Shown here: positions 7,650-16,477 of the stretch, one piece after another
How the letters are laid out: each line of letters begins with the position of its first letter
How positions within the stretch are numbered: the stretch's first letter is position 1
NCBI GenBank assembly: GCA_964537075.1
Contig: CAZIBB010000004.1
Location: forward strand, 1 to 39,038
Direction of reading: 5' to 3'
DNA length: 39,038 nt
Origin: CAYTED01 sp964537075
GTDB taxonomy: Bacteria > Patescibacteriota > Minisyncoccia > Moranbacterales > UBA1568
The notes under the pieces: model-generated
The model's database searches: none
Told to the model about the DNA's origin: nothing
Seen by the model: only the letters and a program-made list of their open reading frames with translations
Program-made: the position numbers and the translations under genes

Positions 7650-7659
7650 NNNNNNNNNN
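7650..7659. other. assembly gap (10 N)
   Basis: Ten unresolved bases. Ten Ns is a conventional placeholder, so the true gap size is unknown, and the join between the hyp region and the copper region is not proven by the sequence. Confidence 0.99.
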
Positions 7660-7677
7660 TGAGCCTTTTAAGGAAAT

Positions 7678-8337
7678 ATGAACCAGAAAAAATCAAAATA
7701 TATCGAAAAAAACCTCCTGAAAAATCTTTCGGAAAATGACCGGAAGGCGTATTTGGATTTGCAGGATAAAGTCGCTGCCGAACAGGGAATGATGTTGATG
7801 CTCCTAAGCAGCGTCATGTTTCTCATAGGATTCGCTTTCACGCTCATCGGTCAGACGCAGTTTGATCGGGTCGCCTTACCCGTCCCGCCACCGCCGACAG
7901 CATTGGAACAGGATGTCCGGTCGATGGTGGGCGGATATCCGATTGAGAGAATGGTGAGCGAAATCTCCAAGCAGGATCGCGTAGTCGCGGCTTTCGTCGT
8001 TGCCATCGCGAAAAAAGAATCGAATTGGGGGAAACGATCGCCAAAGCTCGACGGGAAAGACTGTTTCAATTATTGGGGCTTCCGTGAGCAGCGGGATCGT
8101 ATGGGAACGGGCGGGCATACCTGTTTTGATAGTCCGAGGGATGCCGTTCGTTCGGTCTCGGAGCGAATCGGGAATCTGGTCTATGAGTATGAACGGGATA
8201 CTCCGCGTGAGATGGTGGTATGGAAATGCGGATATTCCTGTGATGGCCATTCAGCCGCGAGTGTTGATAAATGGGTGAGCGATGTGGATTATTATTTCCG
8301 AAAATTGAAAACTGAACAAATCGTACAGCGGTTATAA
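7678..8337 (+). CDS. membrane-anchored lysozyme/glucosaminidase-like protein
   Basis: A 219-aa protein with a basic, charged N-terminal cytoplasmic stretch, one membrane segment at about residues 38-60 (MLMLLSSVMFLIGFAFTLIG) and a soluble extracytoplasmic domain. That domain contains FVVAIAKKESNWGKRSP near residue 105, an ES motif like the catalytic Glu-Ser of SLT/lysozyme-fold enzymes, then DCFNYWGFR and later Cys pairs (HTCFDS, WKCGYSCDGH). I infer a peptidoglycan-cleaving enzyme, perhaps for cell division or an envelope-spanning machine. A good Shine-Dalgarno, AAGGA, precedes the ATG. The 5' region is cut by the scaffold gap, so its promoter is unknown. A strong hairpin follows it. Confidence 0.6.
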   Translation: MNQKKSKYIEKNLLKNLSENDRKAYLDLQDKVAAEQGMMLMLLSSVMFLIGFAFTLIGQTQFDRVALPVPPPPTALEQDVRSMVGGYPIERMVSEISKQDRVVAAFVVAIAKKESNWGKRSPKLDGKDCFNYWGFREQRDRMGTGGHTCFDSPRDAVRSVSERIGNLVYEYERDTPREMVVWKCGYSCDGHSAASVDKWVSDVDYYFRKLKTEQIVQRL

Positions 8338-8353
8338 TTTCTCATTCATTCCT

Positions 8354-8392
8354 CAAGCTCACTCCTAAAATGAAGTTTTAGGAGTGAGCTTG
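8354..8392 (+). terminator. perfect 17-bp hairpin, likely terminator
   Basis: Arms 8354-8370 and 8376-8392 are perfect inverse complements around TGAAG. Only a short T run follows (GTTTC), so termination would rely on the very stable stem. Confidence 0.55.
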
Positions 8393-8432
8393 TTTCGCTC
8401 CCGTTCATGTGGAGCTTTTTTGCTTTTTGGTA

Positions 8433-8438
8433 TATACT
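8433..8438 (+). promoter_or_regulatory. -10 box (TATACT) of the small exported protein gene
   Basis: TATACT ends 10 nt before the ATG at 8449; the upstream in-frame ATG at 8407 lies before this box and is therefore less likely to be used. Confidence 0.4.
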
Positions 8439-8448
8439 GAGACGGCTT

Positions 8449-8874
8449 ATGAAACAAACGCGATCATCGGAGAAAAAATTTCAATGGGTATCTGGCCTAT
8501 TGCTTTCAGTGATAGTGATTTTAGCTTTTGGAAAACCAATTTTAGCGGCTGAGACGATGATAAACGCCTCCATGATTGAGATGCGACAAGACATGCTGTC
8601 GGCAGATCCCGGGTCGCATCTTCTGCTCGATCGTGATTCGGATGGCATCCTTCGATCAGATGTTCCGATGAGTGATTATACGATGGTTTGCTGCACCCAA
8701 GGAGAAGAAAAATTTTCTCTCGCGAATCAGATTTCTCCTAAACTCGTGAAAGAATTAGGATTTTTCCCTCAGGGAGCAGGGGAACTTTGTGAATATATAC
8801 CGCAGCTTCTCCGGGAGGCCAATTTTTTGTTATCAGGTGAAATTATTTTTCTTTCGAATTGTCAGCGGGAATGA
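8449..8874 (+). CDS. small exported protein of unknown function
   Basis: A 141-aa protein with a classical N-terminal signal sequence: basic MKQTRSSEKK, then a hydrophobic core ending ...KPILAAE, a plausible signal-peptidase site. The mature part has two adjacent Cys (MVCCTQ) and two further Cys (ELCEY, SNCQRE), suggesting disulfides or metal binding. I recognise no family. It lies just before the copper cluster in the same direction, so a role with extracytoplasmic copper is possible but unproven. An ATG at 8407 would add 14 residues upstream. Confidence 0.55.
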   Translation: MKQTRSSEKKFQWVSGLLLSVIVILAFGKPILAAETMINASMIEMRQDMLSADPGSHLLLDRDSDGILRSDVPMSDYTMVCCTQGEEKFSLANQISPKLVKELGFFPQGAGELCEYIPQLLREANFLLSGEIIFLSNCQRE

Positions 8875-8937
8875 TGTATTTGTCGTATCTTCCATGGCGG
8901 GGAGGTATTTTGATAAACAAATAATCATTTTTATGCT

Positions 8938-10281
8938 ATGCGCAAAAAATCTTTTTTTATTCGCGGAATGCACTGCCGGTCATGCGAACTCCTCACGGAA
9001 GAGGAACTTTCAAAAGTCTCGGGTGTATCAAGCGTTAAAACGAACTTTCGGACAGGTGTAGTAGAAATCTTCTACCAAAATCAAGAGCCAAGCAATGAAT
9101 CCATTATAGAGGCGGTAAAAAATGCCGGCTATGAAGTGGGCAAGGGGGAGCGCCCATGGTTTACGGATGATATTTCCGAATGGGTGAAGACATTCTTCGC
9201 TCTCGGCGTGGTGTTTGTTCTCTATGTGATCGCACGATCACTGGGACTGTTCGATATTTCCTTAGGATCAAATGATCGATTATCGAGTCTTCCGTTCGTA
9301 CTTCTCCTCGGTGTCGTGGCCGGACTTTCAACGTGTATGGCGATCGTCGGCGGGATGGTGCTCGCTTCCACGGCTCGGTATAGCGAGATGCATCCGGAAG
9401 CGAGTATCCGTCAAAAATTTTTTCCGAATGTGTACTTCAATATCGGACGTGTCGGCGGATTTTCGATACTCGGGGCACTTTTGGGTAGTATTGGATCAAC
9501 CATTCAACTCTCGTCGCTCTCGACAGGAGTATTAATGATAGTAGTCGCATGTGTGATGCTTCTAATCGGCCTACAGCTCATAGAACTTTTTCCACGGCTT
9601 TCTGCCTGGAAGCTTATGCTACCAAAAGGCATTGCGAAAGTATTGGGCATTCAATCGCATGCAAAAAAAGAATATAGTCACAGTCGTGTGATGTTTGCCG
9701 GGGCAACGACGTTCTTTCTGCCGTGTGGATTTACACAGGCCGTGCAACTCTTTGTGATCTCACAGGGAAGCCCGATAATTGGAGCTCTCTCGATGGGTGC
9801 GTTCGCGCTTGGGACCGCACCGGGGCTTTTGGGCATTGGTGGCATATCGGCGGTGGCGTTGGGTGAATTCCGAAGATTCTTTTTTAAGGGAGCGGGTATC
9901 ATCGTTATCGTATTGGGAGTTTTTAACTTCCAAAATGGCGTGACCCTCGTCTCGCTTGGCCCGGATTCGAAGATGAACATTGGACAGAAAAATGGAACTC
10001 TTGCCCCGGCAAAAGACGCGCAGATAGTACGCATCACTCAGAAAGGAAACGGATACTTTCCAAGCCAAGTAACCGTGAAAAAAGGGCAACCGGTACGGCT
10101 GATCGTGGATTCAGAGGAATCATATAGTTGCGCCGCGAGCCTTTCCATCCCGAAGGCCGGCATCCGGAAAACGCTCCGCCCCGGAGAAAATGTCTTTGAA
10201 TTCACACCAGACAAATCGGGGGATATCCCTTTTTCATGCTCGATGGGGATGTATCGAGGTGTGATTAATGTTGTTGAATAA
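8938..10281 (+). CDS. HMA - SafE-like membrane domain - cupredoxin fusion, copper handling
   Basis: A 447-aa fusion of three parts. Residues 1-70 are a heavy-metal-associated domain with GMHCRSC (Cys13, Cys16). Residues about 82-345 form a six- to seven-helix membrane domain of the SafE/UreH-like type (LLGVVAGLSTCMAIVGGMV, FFLPCGFTQAVQLFVI, GTAPGLLGIGG), with Cys residues in two helices. Residues about 355-447 form a cupredoxin-like domain that ends FSCSMGMYRG, giving Cys and Met copper ligands. The domain set suggests copper moves from a cytoplasmic chaperone domain across or into the membrane to an extracytoplasmic site. It starts the copper cluster and ends 2 nt before the CopZ-like gene. 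Confidence 0.82.
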   Translation: MRKKSFFIRGMHCRSCELLTEEELSKVSGVSSVKTNFRTGVVEIFYQNQEPSNESIIEAVKNAGYEVGKGERPWFTDDISEWVKTFFALGVVFVLYVIARSLGLFDISLGSNDRLSSLPFVLLLGVVAGLSTCMAIVGGMVLASTARYSEMHPEASIRQKFFPNVYFNIGRVGGFSILGALLGSIGSTIQLSSLSTGVLMIVVACVMLLIGLQLIELFPRLSAWKLMLPKGIAKVLGIQSHAKKEYSHSRVMFAGATTFFLPCGFTQAVQLFVISQGSPIIGALSMGAFALGTAPGLLGIGGISAVALGEFRRFFFKGAGIIVIVLGVFNFQNGVTLVSLGPDSKMNIGQKNGTLAPAKDAQIVRITQKGNGYFPSQVTVKKGQPVRLIVDSEESYSCAASLSIPKAGIRKTLRPGENVFEFTPDKSGDIPFSCSMGMYRGVINVVE

Positions 10282-10283
10282 GT

Positions 10284-10490
10284 ATGAATGAACAATTCTT
10301 CAAAATTAACGGTTTCCATTGCGAGGCATGTGTAAGGCTGTCGACCATGAAAATCAAAAAAATAAGCGGTGTCCATGATGTCGTTATCACGCCAGATGGG
10401 GTGGCAACGGTGTCTGCTGCTCGGGTGATCGTCCCTGATGAAGTGTCCAGGGCTCTGGATGGATTGGGATATACGGTGGTATCTGTATAA
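10284..10490 (+). CDS. CopZ-like heavy-metal chaperone
   Basis: A 68-aa single HMA domain. The metal site is GFHCEAC near residues 10-16, with Phe in place of the usual Met before the first ligand. The beta-alpha-beta ferredoxin-like pattern (KIKKISGVHDVVITPDGVAT) is intact. It starts 2 nt after the fusion gene and 28 nt before the CopA gene, so it is probably co-transcribed and passes Cu(I) to their HMA domains. Confidence 0.85.
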   Translation: MNEQFFKINGFHCEACVRLSTMKIKKISGVHDVVITPDGVATVSAARVIVPDEVSRALDGLGYTVVSV

Positions 10491-10518
10491 TCAGCTTTTG
10501 AAACTTGAATGAACGTGT

Positions 10519-13500
10519 ATGAAACACAGAATAACACTACAGATCACGGGGATGCACTGTGCATCATGTGAAGTACTTACCAAGGAGGAACTCAATGAGC
10601 TTTCTGGTGTCAGCGATGTCGTGATCGATGCGAAGCTGGGTACGGGAGAACTTGTGCTCGATACGGAAATGAATTCCAAGGAGGATATCATTGCCGCCGT
10701 AAAACGTGTTGGATATGGTGCGACCGTGACTGGCGAAGAGATGCTCAACATGGCAACCGTGCCCGAGAAAAAGCCGGATGTAGCCGTGACTCAGCATACG
10801 GTGAAAAGTGGTGAGCCTATCAGAATGAAACTTGAGACGAAGACTGAAGCTTGGGGGAAAGTTATGACTGGGGCCGATGGACATCCATATTTCGAAGGAA
10901 AGATTAGAAATAATCGAAGTGCGGAATTTGGTATTCCGGAAGACGCTACTTCGGCTCGTGGATTCATCGATCAGCTGGTGAATGCGACCGATATTTCTCA
11001 TCTGTTTGATGCGGTTATCGGGAGCGGGAAAAAAGACATTCAAGCTGAGCAGAAAATGACTGCGCCCGGACAGGCTGCAGTGACTGGCGCGACTCCGGCG
11101 GCGAAAGCGGGAAATTCGAACAAACGAATCAGTCTGTCGCTGTTCGGTATGCATTGTTCTTCGTGCGCGAATATTATCGAAAAGCAGCTGAAGAAAGTCC
11201 CTGGCGTGAAGCGGGCGAATGTAAATTTTTCTGCCGAGAAAGCATCCATTCTTTTCGATGAAGGGGTTTCGGATACAAAAACTCTCATGGACGCGATTGC
11301 CAAAGCCGGATATCGAGCGGAAGAAGTAGATGCGAAGGATACGGAATACGAGACACGGAAGCGCGAAAAAGAAATTTCAACGTATTTCAGCAAGTTCGCA
11401 TTTAGTTTCGTATTGAGCTTCCCGATGCTCTATTTCATGTTGTTTGACTTCGTCAATTGGCTTCCGGGAGAAAAAACGTTTGCACCGTATATCGGCGTGT
11501 TCTCGCTTCTCCTGACGATTCCCGTGCAACTCATCATCGGTGCCGGTTTCTACAAAGGAATGTGGTCGGCATTCAAGATGAAGACATTCAATATGGATAG
11601 CCTGATTGCCATCGGTACGAGTACAGCCTTCTTCTACAGCTTGTACAATTATATCGCGTATGTAATCGCCAATAATTCACTTATCGGTGTGGGTGGAATG
11701 AAAATCCCAGATCTGTATTTTGAGACGGCCGCTTACCTGATCACCTTTGTCATTCTCGGAAAATGGCTTGAAATCAGAACAAAAGGAAAAACATCTGATG
11801 CCATCAAGAAGCTGATGGGGCTTCAGGCGAAGACGGCGCGTGTGATTCGCGCGAGTCAAACGACAGATATCGCTATCGACGATGTGATTCATGGTGATAT
11901 CGTCATTGTTCGTCCGGGAGAAAAAATTCCGGTTGATGGAAAAATCGTGAAAGGATCATCGGCCGTCGATGAGTCGATGATTACTGGGGAGAGTTTGCCG
12001 GTAGAAAAAAATATCGGTGATACGGTCGTCGGAGGAACGATAAACAAGACAGGAAGTTTCGAGTTCGAAGCAACGCGGGTCGAATCGGAAACGACTTTGG
12101 CGCAGATTATCCGTCTGATTGAGGAAGCCCAGGGATCGAAGGCTCCGATTCAGAATTTCGCGGACAATATCTCTGCCTGGTTTGTTCCAGCGGTCATTAT
12201 TATTGCCATTCTCACGTTCATCACATGGTATGTGATACTCGGATCGACACTCGCCTTCGCTTTGATGGCATTTACTTCGGTGATTGTGATCGCGTGTCCG
12301 TGTGCGCTTGGATTGGCGACTCCGACATCACTCATGGTTGGAACGGGAAAGGGTGCCGAATACGGGATACTCGTCAAAGGTGGCGAGGCTTTGGAAGCGG
12401 CGAGCAATATCTCCGCGGTTATATTTGATAAGACCGGGACATTGACCAATGGAAAGCCGGAGGTGACGGATGTCGTTTCATTCGGAGTGATGGAGGAGGA
12501 CGAGGTCTTGGCCATCGCAGCCAGTTTGGAAAAGCTTTCTGAACACCCATTGGCGGAAGCTATCTATACGTATGCGCAAGAAGAGAATATCGAACTGGAA
12601 GAGGTACGGAGTTTCAACTCGATTCCCGGACATGGTGTGCAGGGCGAGGTGAATGGCACGACCTATTATTTTGGTAATAGGAAATTGATGACAGAAACGC
12701 TCGGATTGGAAGTGAATAAGATTGACCTTGTGAAATCCGGTGAAGCCGGTCTGCCTCAAGCAGAATTTCACAGGGTAGATCGTAAAATGTCACGTCTGGA
12801 AGAACAGGGAAAGACGGCAATGATTCTCTCTACCAAGGATAGCGTGGCGGGCGTTATCGCGGTAGCCGATACTGTGAAAGAAACATCGCGGGAAGCCGTT
12901 GTAAAACTTCAAAAAATGGGCATCGAAGTCTGGATGATTACGGGAGACAATGCCCGTACCGCCAAGGCCATCGCGAGCCAGGTCGGCATCGCTGAAAAAA
13001 ATGTACTGGCAGAAATACTGCCGGAAGGAAAGGCTAATGAAGTAAAGAAGCTTCAAGAACAAAAAATAAAAAAATCGAAGAAATTGTTTGGGATTTGGGA
13101 TTTTGGATTTGGGATTTCCACTCGAAGAGTGGCAATGGTTGGTGATGGTATCAATGATGCTCCGGCGCTTGCACAAGCCAATGTGGGTATCGCGATGGGA
13201 TCCGGTACGGATGTCGCCATGGAAGCAGGCGATATCGTGATTATGAAAAGCGACCTCCTTGATGTCGTGACGTCATTTCAGCTTTCCAAGGAAACGATGG
13301 CAAAGATCAGACAGAATATGTTCTTCGCCTTGTTTTATAATGTCATCGGAATTCCGATTGCGGCGCGAGTATTCTTCGGATTTGGATTGGTACTCAAGCC
13401 GGAACTCGCAGGACTGGCGATGGCGATGAGCTCGATTTCGGTGGTTGGCAATTCGCTTCTGCTCAAGTTGTTCAGGCCAGGGAAGAGAAATTATATTTCA

Positions 13501-13827
13501 CTTGTTGCACCGCTCGTCATGATGGCCGTATTCACCTTCGGATTCTTCGAGTTTGCAAAATTCAGTTCCGGCATGGAAACGAATACATCAAACGAAGCGA
13601 GTGAACAAGTATTGCAAAAATCAAGTGAATCCATCACGCGAGGAGAGCTCATGATTGAGGAAGGCGAATCCCAAGGAATAGGAGCCCGATCGGATGACTT
13701 CTTCGGGGAGAGAATCATTCTCGCCGGAATCCTTCCGGAGACGAAGACGATGTTTGATAGGCTTCACTCTGTCGGGCCGGAATTTGAGTTGAAAACAGAG
13801 GGCAGGGATATTGCTGATAATAAATAG
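10519..13827 (+). CDS. copA: copper-translocating P1B-type ATPase, extended
   Basis: A 1102-aa Cu(I)-exporting ATPase; usual CopA length is 750-850 aa. Domains: HMA1 (GMHCASC near residue 11), a linker of about 120 residues without clear family, HMA2 (GMHCSSC near residue 213), eight membrane helices with the CPC metal site (ACPCALGLATPTS), actuator motif TGES, phosphorylation motif DKTGTLTNG, nucleotide-binding HP motif (EHPLAEAI), and hinge GDGINDAPAL. Two oddities stand out. About 20 extra residues lie just before the hinge, encoded by a heptanucleotide array (FGIWDFGFGIS). An additional C-terminal membrane segment plus an acidic tail of about 90 residues follows the last core helix. All catalytic motifs are intact, so it should be functional. 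Confidence 0.93.
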   Translation: MKHRITLQITGMHCASCEVLTKEELNELSGVSDVVIDAKLGTGELVLDTEMNSKEDIIAAVKRVGYGATVTGEEMLNMATVPEKKPDVAVTQHTVKSGEPIRMKLETKTEAWGKVMTGADGHPYFEGKIRNNRSAEFGIPEDATSARGFIDQLVNATDISHLFDAVIGSGKKDIQAEQKMTAPGQAAVTGATPAAKAGNSNKRISLSLFGMHCSSCANIIEKQLKKVPGVKRANVNFSAEKASILFDEGVSDTKTLMDAIAKAGYRAEEVDAKDTEYETRKREKEISTYFSKFAFSFVLSFPMLYFMLFDFVNWLPGEKTFAPYIGVFSLLLTIPVQLIIGAGFYKGMWSAFKMKTFNMDSLIAIGTSTAFFYSLYNYIAYVIANNSLIGVGGMKIPDLYFETAAYLITFVILGKWLEIRTKGKTSDAIKKLMGLQAKTARVIRASQTTDIAIDDVIHGDIVIVRPGEKIPVDGKIVKGSSAVDESMITGESLPVEKNIGDTVVGGTINKTGSFEFEATRVESETTLAQIIRLIEEAQGSKAPIQNFADNISAWFVPAVIIIAILTFITWYVILGSTLAFALMAFTSVIVIACPCALGLATPTSLMVGTGKGAEYGILVKGGEALEAASNISAVIFDKTGTLTNGKPEVTDVVSFGVMEEDEVLAIAASLEKLSEHPLAEAIYTYAQEENIELEEVRSFNSIPGHGVQGEVNGTTYYFGNRKLMTETLGLEVNKIDLVKSGEAGLPQAEFHRVDRKMSRLEEQGKTAMILSTKDSVAGVIAVADTVKETSREAVVKLQKMGIEVWMITGDNARTAKAIASQVGIAEKNVLAEILPEGKANEVKKLQEQKIKKSKKLFGIWDFGFGISTRRVAMVGDGINDAPALAQANVGIAMGSGTDVAMEAGDIVIMKSDLLDVVTSFQLSKETMAKIRQNMFFALFYNVIGIPIAARVFFGFGLVLKPELAGLAMAMSSISVVGNSLLLKLFRPGKRNYISLVAPLVMMAVFTFGFFEFAKFSSGMETNTSNEASEQVLQKSSESITRGELMIEEGESQGIGARSDDFFGERIILAGILPETKTMFDRLHSVGPEFELKTEGRDIADNK
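13088..13117 (+). repeat. heptanucleotide array inside the CopA gene
   Basis: Four in-register units TTGGGAT, TTGGGAT, TTTGGAT, TTGGGAT, translated in frame as part of a loop insertion just before the ATPase hinge motif. Confidence 0.75.
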
Positions 13828-13839
13828 GAACAATCATAT

Positions 13840-15483
13840 ATGAATAACAAACAAATAATCGGAGTGCTTGTCGGAGCCATTCTCGTTCTTTTTCTCGCGT
13901 GGTATGTCATGGCGAATCGTAATCAACAATCGGTTATCGATTTGGGCATTGAGAGAATCCAATCGCCCGATCAGGGATCTCAGGCGGAGATGTCACAGAC
14001 AGTCGATCTCCAGGATGGACAGTCATTTGATCTGACTATTGTTCCGGTGACGAAAATGATTGCTGGACGGTCGGTCAAAATGCTCGCCTATAATGGTTCT
14101 GTTCCGGGACCGACGATTCGTGTTGTTGAAGGATCGGAGATTACGGTGAATCTGAAGAATGGAGGAAATATCGGGACCTCGCTTCATGCTCATGGAGTAC
14201 GAATGGAAAATGCTTTCGATGGCGTGCCAGGTGTGACACAGGAAGAAATCGCTCCCGGGGAAACATTTTCCTATACATTGAAGTTTCCTGATGCGGGGAT
14301 TTTTTGGTATCACCCACATGTAAGAACAGATTACACGCTCGAGTCGGGACTCTACGCGAATATTATCGTGACTCCGAGAGAGAGTGCTTACTGGCCGCCG
14401 GTCAATCGCGAGATTCCTCTTATGATCGATGACATCGCCCTTGATAAGAATGGCCTTTTGCCATTCGATGCGAAAGCTTCCGATCATACCCTTATGGGAC
14501 GCTTTGGCAATGTCATGCTCGTCTCCGGCGAGACAGATTATGAGCTGCAGGCCAAGCAGGGGGAGACAGTGCGTTTGTATCTCACGAATGCGGCCAATAC
14601 GCGACTTTTTAATTTTGTTCTTCCTGGTGCGAAGATGAAACTTATCGGGGCGGATGTCTCGCGATATGAAAAAGAATCGTTCGTGAATGAAGTGCTGATC
14701 GCTCCCGGTGAACGGCGCGTCGTAGATGTGTTCTTTGAAAAGAGCGGTAACTACGCGATGAATCATCAGACCCCTGACAAGACATATGCTCTTGGAAAAG
14801 TGTTTGTGTCCGCTGAAACCGTCAATGTCTCTTACGCAGACGAATTTTCCGTTTTGCGGACGAACACTGTTGTCGTTCAAGAATTGGAAAATCTCATGGA
14901 TACGTACCTCTCAAAAATTCCTGATAAAAACCTCGATCTCTCACTCGATATGACGGAAGAAATGCGAAAAGGTATGCCGATGGGGATGCACTCGATGGGA
15001 GATGGTATGGCGATGTCGGACCGTGGTATGGGCATGCCTGCCCGCCAAAGCGCTAGCGACGGAGGGGGCGATGATGGCGATGCCTTGGAATGGGAAGATA
15101 CCATGGCCTCCATGAATGCTCAATCAAACTCGAATATGATGAAGTGGAAACTCATTGATAAGGCAAGCAGCAAGGTAAATATGGATATCAATGATTGGAA
15201 ATTTCAAGTGGGTGACAAGGTGAAAATTCGTATTTTTAACGATCCGCAATCGATGCACCCGATGCAACACCCGATACATTTTCATGGGCAGCGTTTCCTC
15301 GTGCTCTCGACGAATGGAGTGAAAAATATCAATCCGGTTTGGTCGGATACGACACTTATTGCCAAAGGTGACACGGTCGATATTCTCTTGGAACTGTCAA
15401 ATCCGGGAACATGGGTGGCTCATTGTCATATTCTCGAGCATGCCGAGAGCGGTATGATGTTTACCTATAGTGTTCGTGAATAA
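13840..15483 (+). CDS. multicopper oxidase, CueO/CopA-oxidase-like
   Basis: A 547-aa secreted or membrane-anchored laccase-type oxidase that would oxidise Cu(I) or metal/organic substrates with O2. An N-terminal hydrophobic segment (residues 6-25) acts as signal or anchor. All four copper-binding blocks are present: SLHAHG (HxH), FWYHPH (HxH), HPMQHPIHFHG, and WVAHCHILEHAESGMM, which carries the T1 Cys, His and Met. A Met/Gly-rich stretch (GMPMGMHSMGDGMAM) near residue 380 resembles the copper-binding Met-rich segment of CueO. It begins 12 nt after the copper ATPase stop and belongs to the same cluster. The O2 demand is notable beside an anaerobic RNR and hydrogenase. Confidence 0.92.
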   Translation: MNNKQIIGVLVGAILVLFLAWYVMANRNQQSVIDLGIERIQSPDQGSQAEMSQTVDLQDGQSFDLTIVPVTKMIAGRSVKMLAYNGSVPGPTIRVVEGSEITVNLKNGGNIGTSLHAHGVRMENAFDGVPGVTQEEIAPGETFSYTLKFPDAGIFWYHPHVRTDYTLESGLYANIIVTPRESAYWPPVNREIPLMIDDIALDKNGLLPFDAKASDHTLMGRFGNVMLVSGETDYELQAKQGETVRLYLTNAANTRLFNFVLPGAKMKLIGADVSRYEKESFVNEVLIAPGERRVVDVFFEKSGNYAMNHQTPDKTYALGKVFVSAETVNVSYADEFSVLRTNTVVVQELENLMDTYLSKIPDKNLDLSLDMTEEMRKGMPMGMHSMGDGMAMSDRGMGMPARQSASDGGGDDGDALEWEDTMASMNAQSNSNMMKWKLIDKASSKVNMDINDWKFQVGDKVKIRIFNDPQSMHPMQHPIHFHGQRFLVLSTNGVKNINPVWSDTTLIAKGDTVDILLELSNPGTWVAHCHILEHAESGMMFTYSVRE

Positions 15484-15526
15484 TAAGTAAAAAAATATTA
15501 TAAAATTAATAAGTAACAATACATAT

Positions 15527-15931
15527 ATGATGTCTCTCCAAGTATTTACGTACGGGTATTCTCTGGAAATTCCCGTATCATTTGATGAAGCGGTAGTAAA
15601 AACACGAGATGTTTTTCAGAAGCAAGGCTTTGGCGTGCTCTCGGAAATCGATGTGCAGGCGAAGATGAAGGAAAAGATCGGAAAGGAGATGGAGCGGTAT
15701 GTGATTCTCGGAATGTGTAATCCAACGCTTGCAGCGAGGGCGCTTGATGTCGAGCGAAATGTCGGACTTCTCCTACCATGCAATGTCATTGTGCGAGAGA
15801 CGGGGAGCGGTGTGGTCGTTGCCGCACAGAAGCCGTCATTGTTCTCAACGCTTGTGAAGCATCCTGAAATCGAACTGGTAGCGAAGGAGGCGGAAGAAAA
15901 GATTCTCACTGCTCTTCAGTCGATGATTTAA
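15527..15931 (+). CDS. DUF302 family protein
   Basis: A 134-aa protein of the DUF302 family, a small alpha/beta fold often found beside copper and redox genes. Recognisable parts are SFDEAVVKTRDVFQKQGFGVLSE near the N-terminus, YVILGMCNPTLAARAL near residue 62 and the GLLLPCNVIVRE segment. One Cys lies in each of the last two blocks. The function is unknown; cofactor or copper interaction is only suggested by context. Two ATGs in tandem are possible starts. The stop codon directly abuts the next ATG (TAAATG), so the two genes are coupled. Confidence 0.82.
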   Translation: MMSLQVFTYGYSLEIPVSFDEAVVKTRDVFQKQGFGVLSEIDVQAKMKEKIGKEMERYVILGMCNPTLAARALDVERNVGLLLPCNVIVRETGSGVVVAAQKPSLFSTLVKHPEIELVAKEAEEKILTALQSMI

Positions 15932-16465
15932 ATGAAAAGCATGAAAAGTTTTTTCCTTTTAATGGCCGTAATCCTCGTGGTGATGGAAATCATTTCATTT
16001 CGCGTATCACGGAATACCGGTGAAGAGAGACAAATACCACAAAATAAAAACAGCGCGATTGACTTGCCTGCGTCAAAAAAAGCAATAACCGATGTGGTAG
16101 TGAAAAGTCTCGATCCCGAGCAGGATATACTTTCGGAAGAGGATGAGGAAGCCACGTATCCCCGTATAACGACAGAGGAAAAAAACGGGAGGACAGAGCG
16201 GACGATTCATATGGGCGTACGGCAGTACGCTTGGGATCCGAAGGAGCTTCGCGTGAAGGAAGGAGAGCTCGTACGACTTATTATCCACAATGCCGATGTG
16301 ATGCATGGAATCGCGATACCGGGGCTTGATGTGAATATGGATATTCCTTCAGAGGGAGCGATTGTCGAGTTCGTTGCCAAAAAGAAAGGGACTGAAGAGT
16401 TTTTTTGTTCTGTCTGGTGCGGAGAGGGACATATGGAGATGCGTGGGAAGATAATTATCGAATAA
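15932..16465 (+). CDS. membrane-anchored CuA-type cupredoxin (cytochrome c oxidase subunit II-like domain)
   Basis: A 177-aa protein: one N-terminal membrane segment (residues 5-24), an acidic linker, then a cupredoxin domain from about residue 92. The ligand set of a binuclear CuA centre is present: His125 (VMHGIAIPG), Cys159, Cys163, His167 and Met170 in CSVWCGEGHMEM; Trp162 replaces the usual Glu, which in CuA contributes only its backbone carbonyl. There is no heme-copper oxidase subunit I or nitrous oxide reductase body in the window, so this is a stand-alone CuA-like domain. It is coupled to the DUF302 gene and lies two genes after the multicopper oxidase, so electron transfer or copper storage outside the membrane is a reasonable guess. 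Confidence 0.8.
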   Translation: MKSMKSFFLLMAVILVVMEIISFRVSRNTGEERQIPQNKNSAIDLPASKKAITDVVVKSLDPEQDILSEEDEEATYPRITTEEKNGRTERTIHMGVRQYAWDPKELRVKEGELVRLIIHNADVMHGIAIPGLDVNMDIPSEGAIVEFVAKKKGTEEFFCSVWCGEGHMEMRGKIIIE

Positions 16466-16477
16466 TTAATGTAAGTT

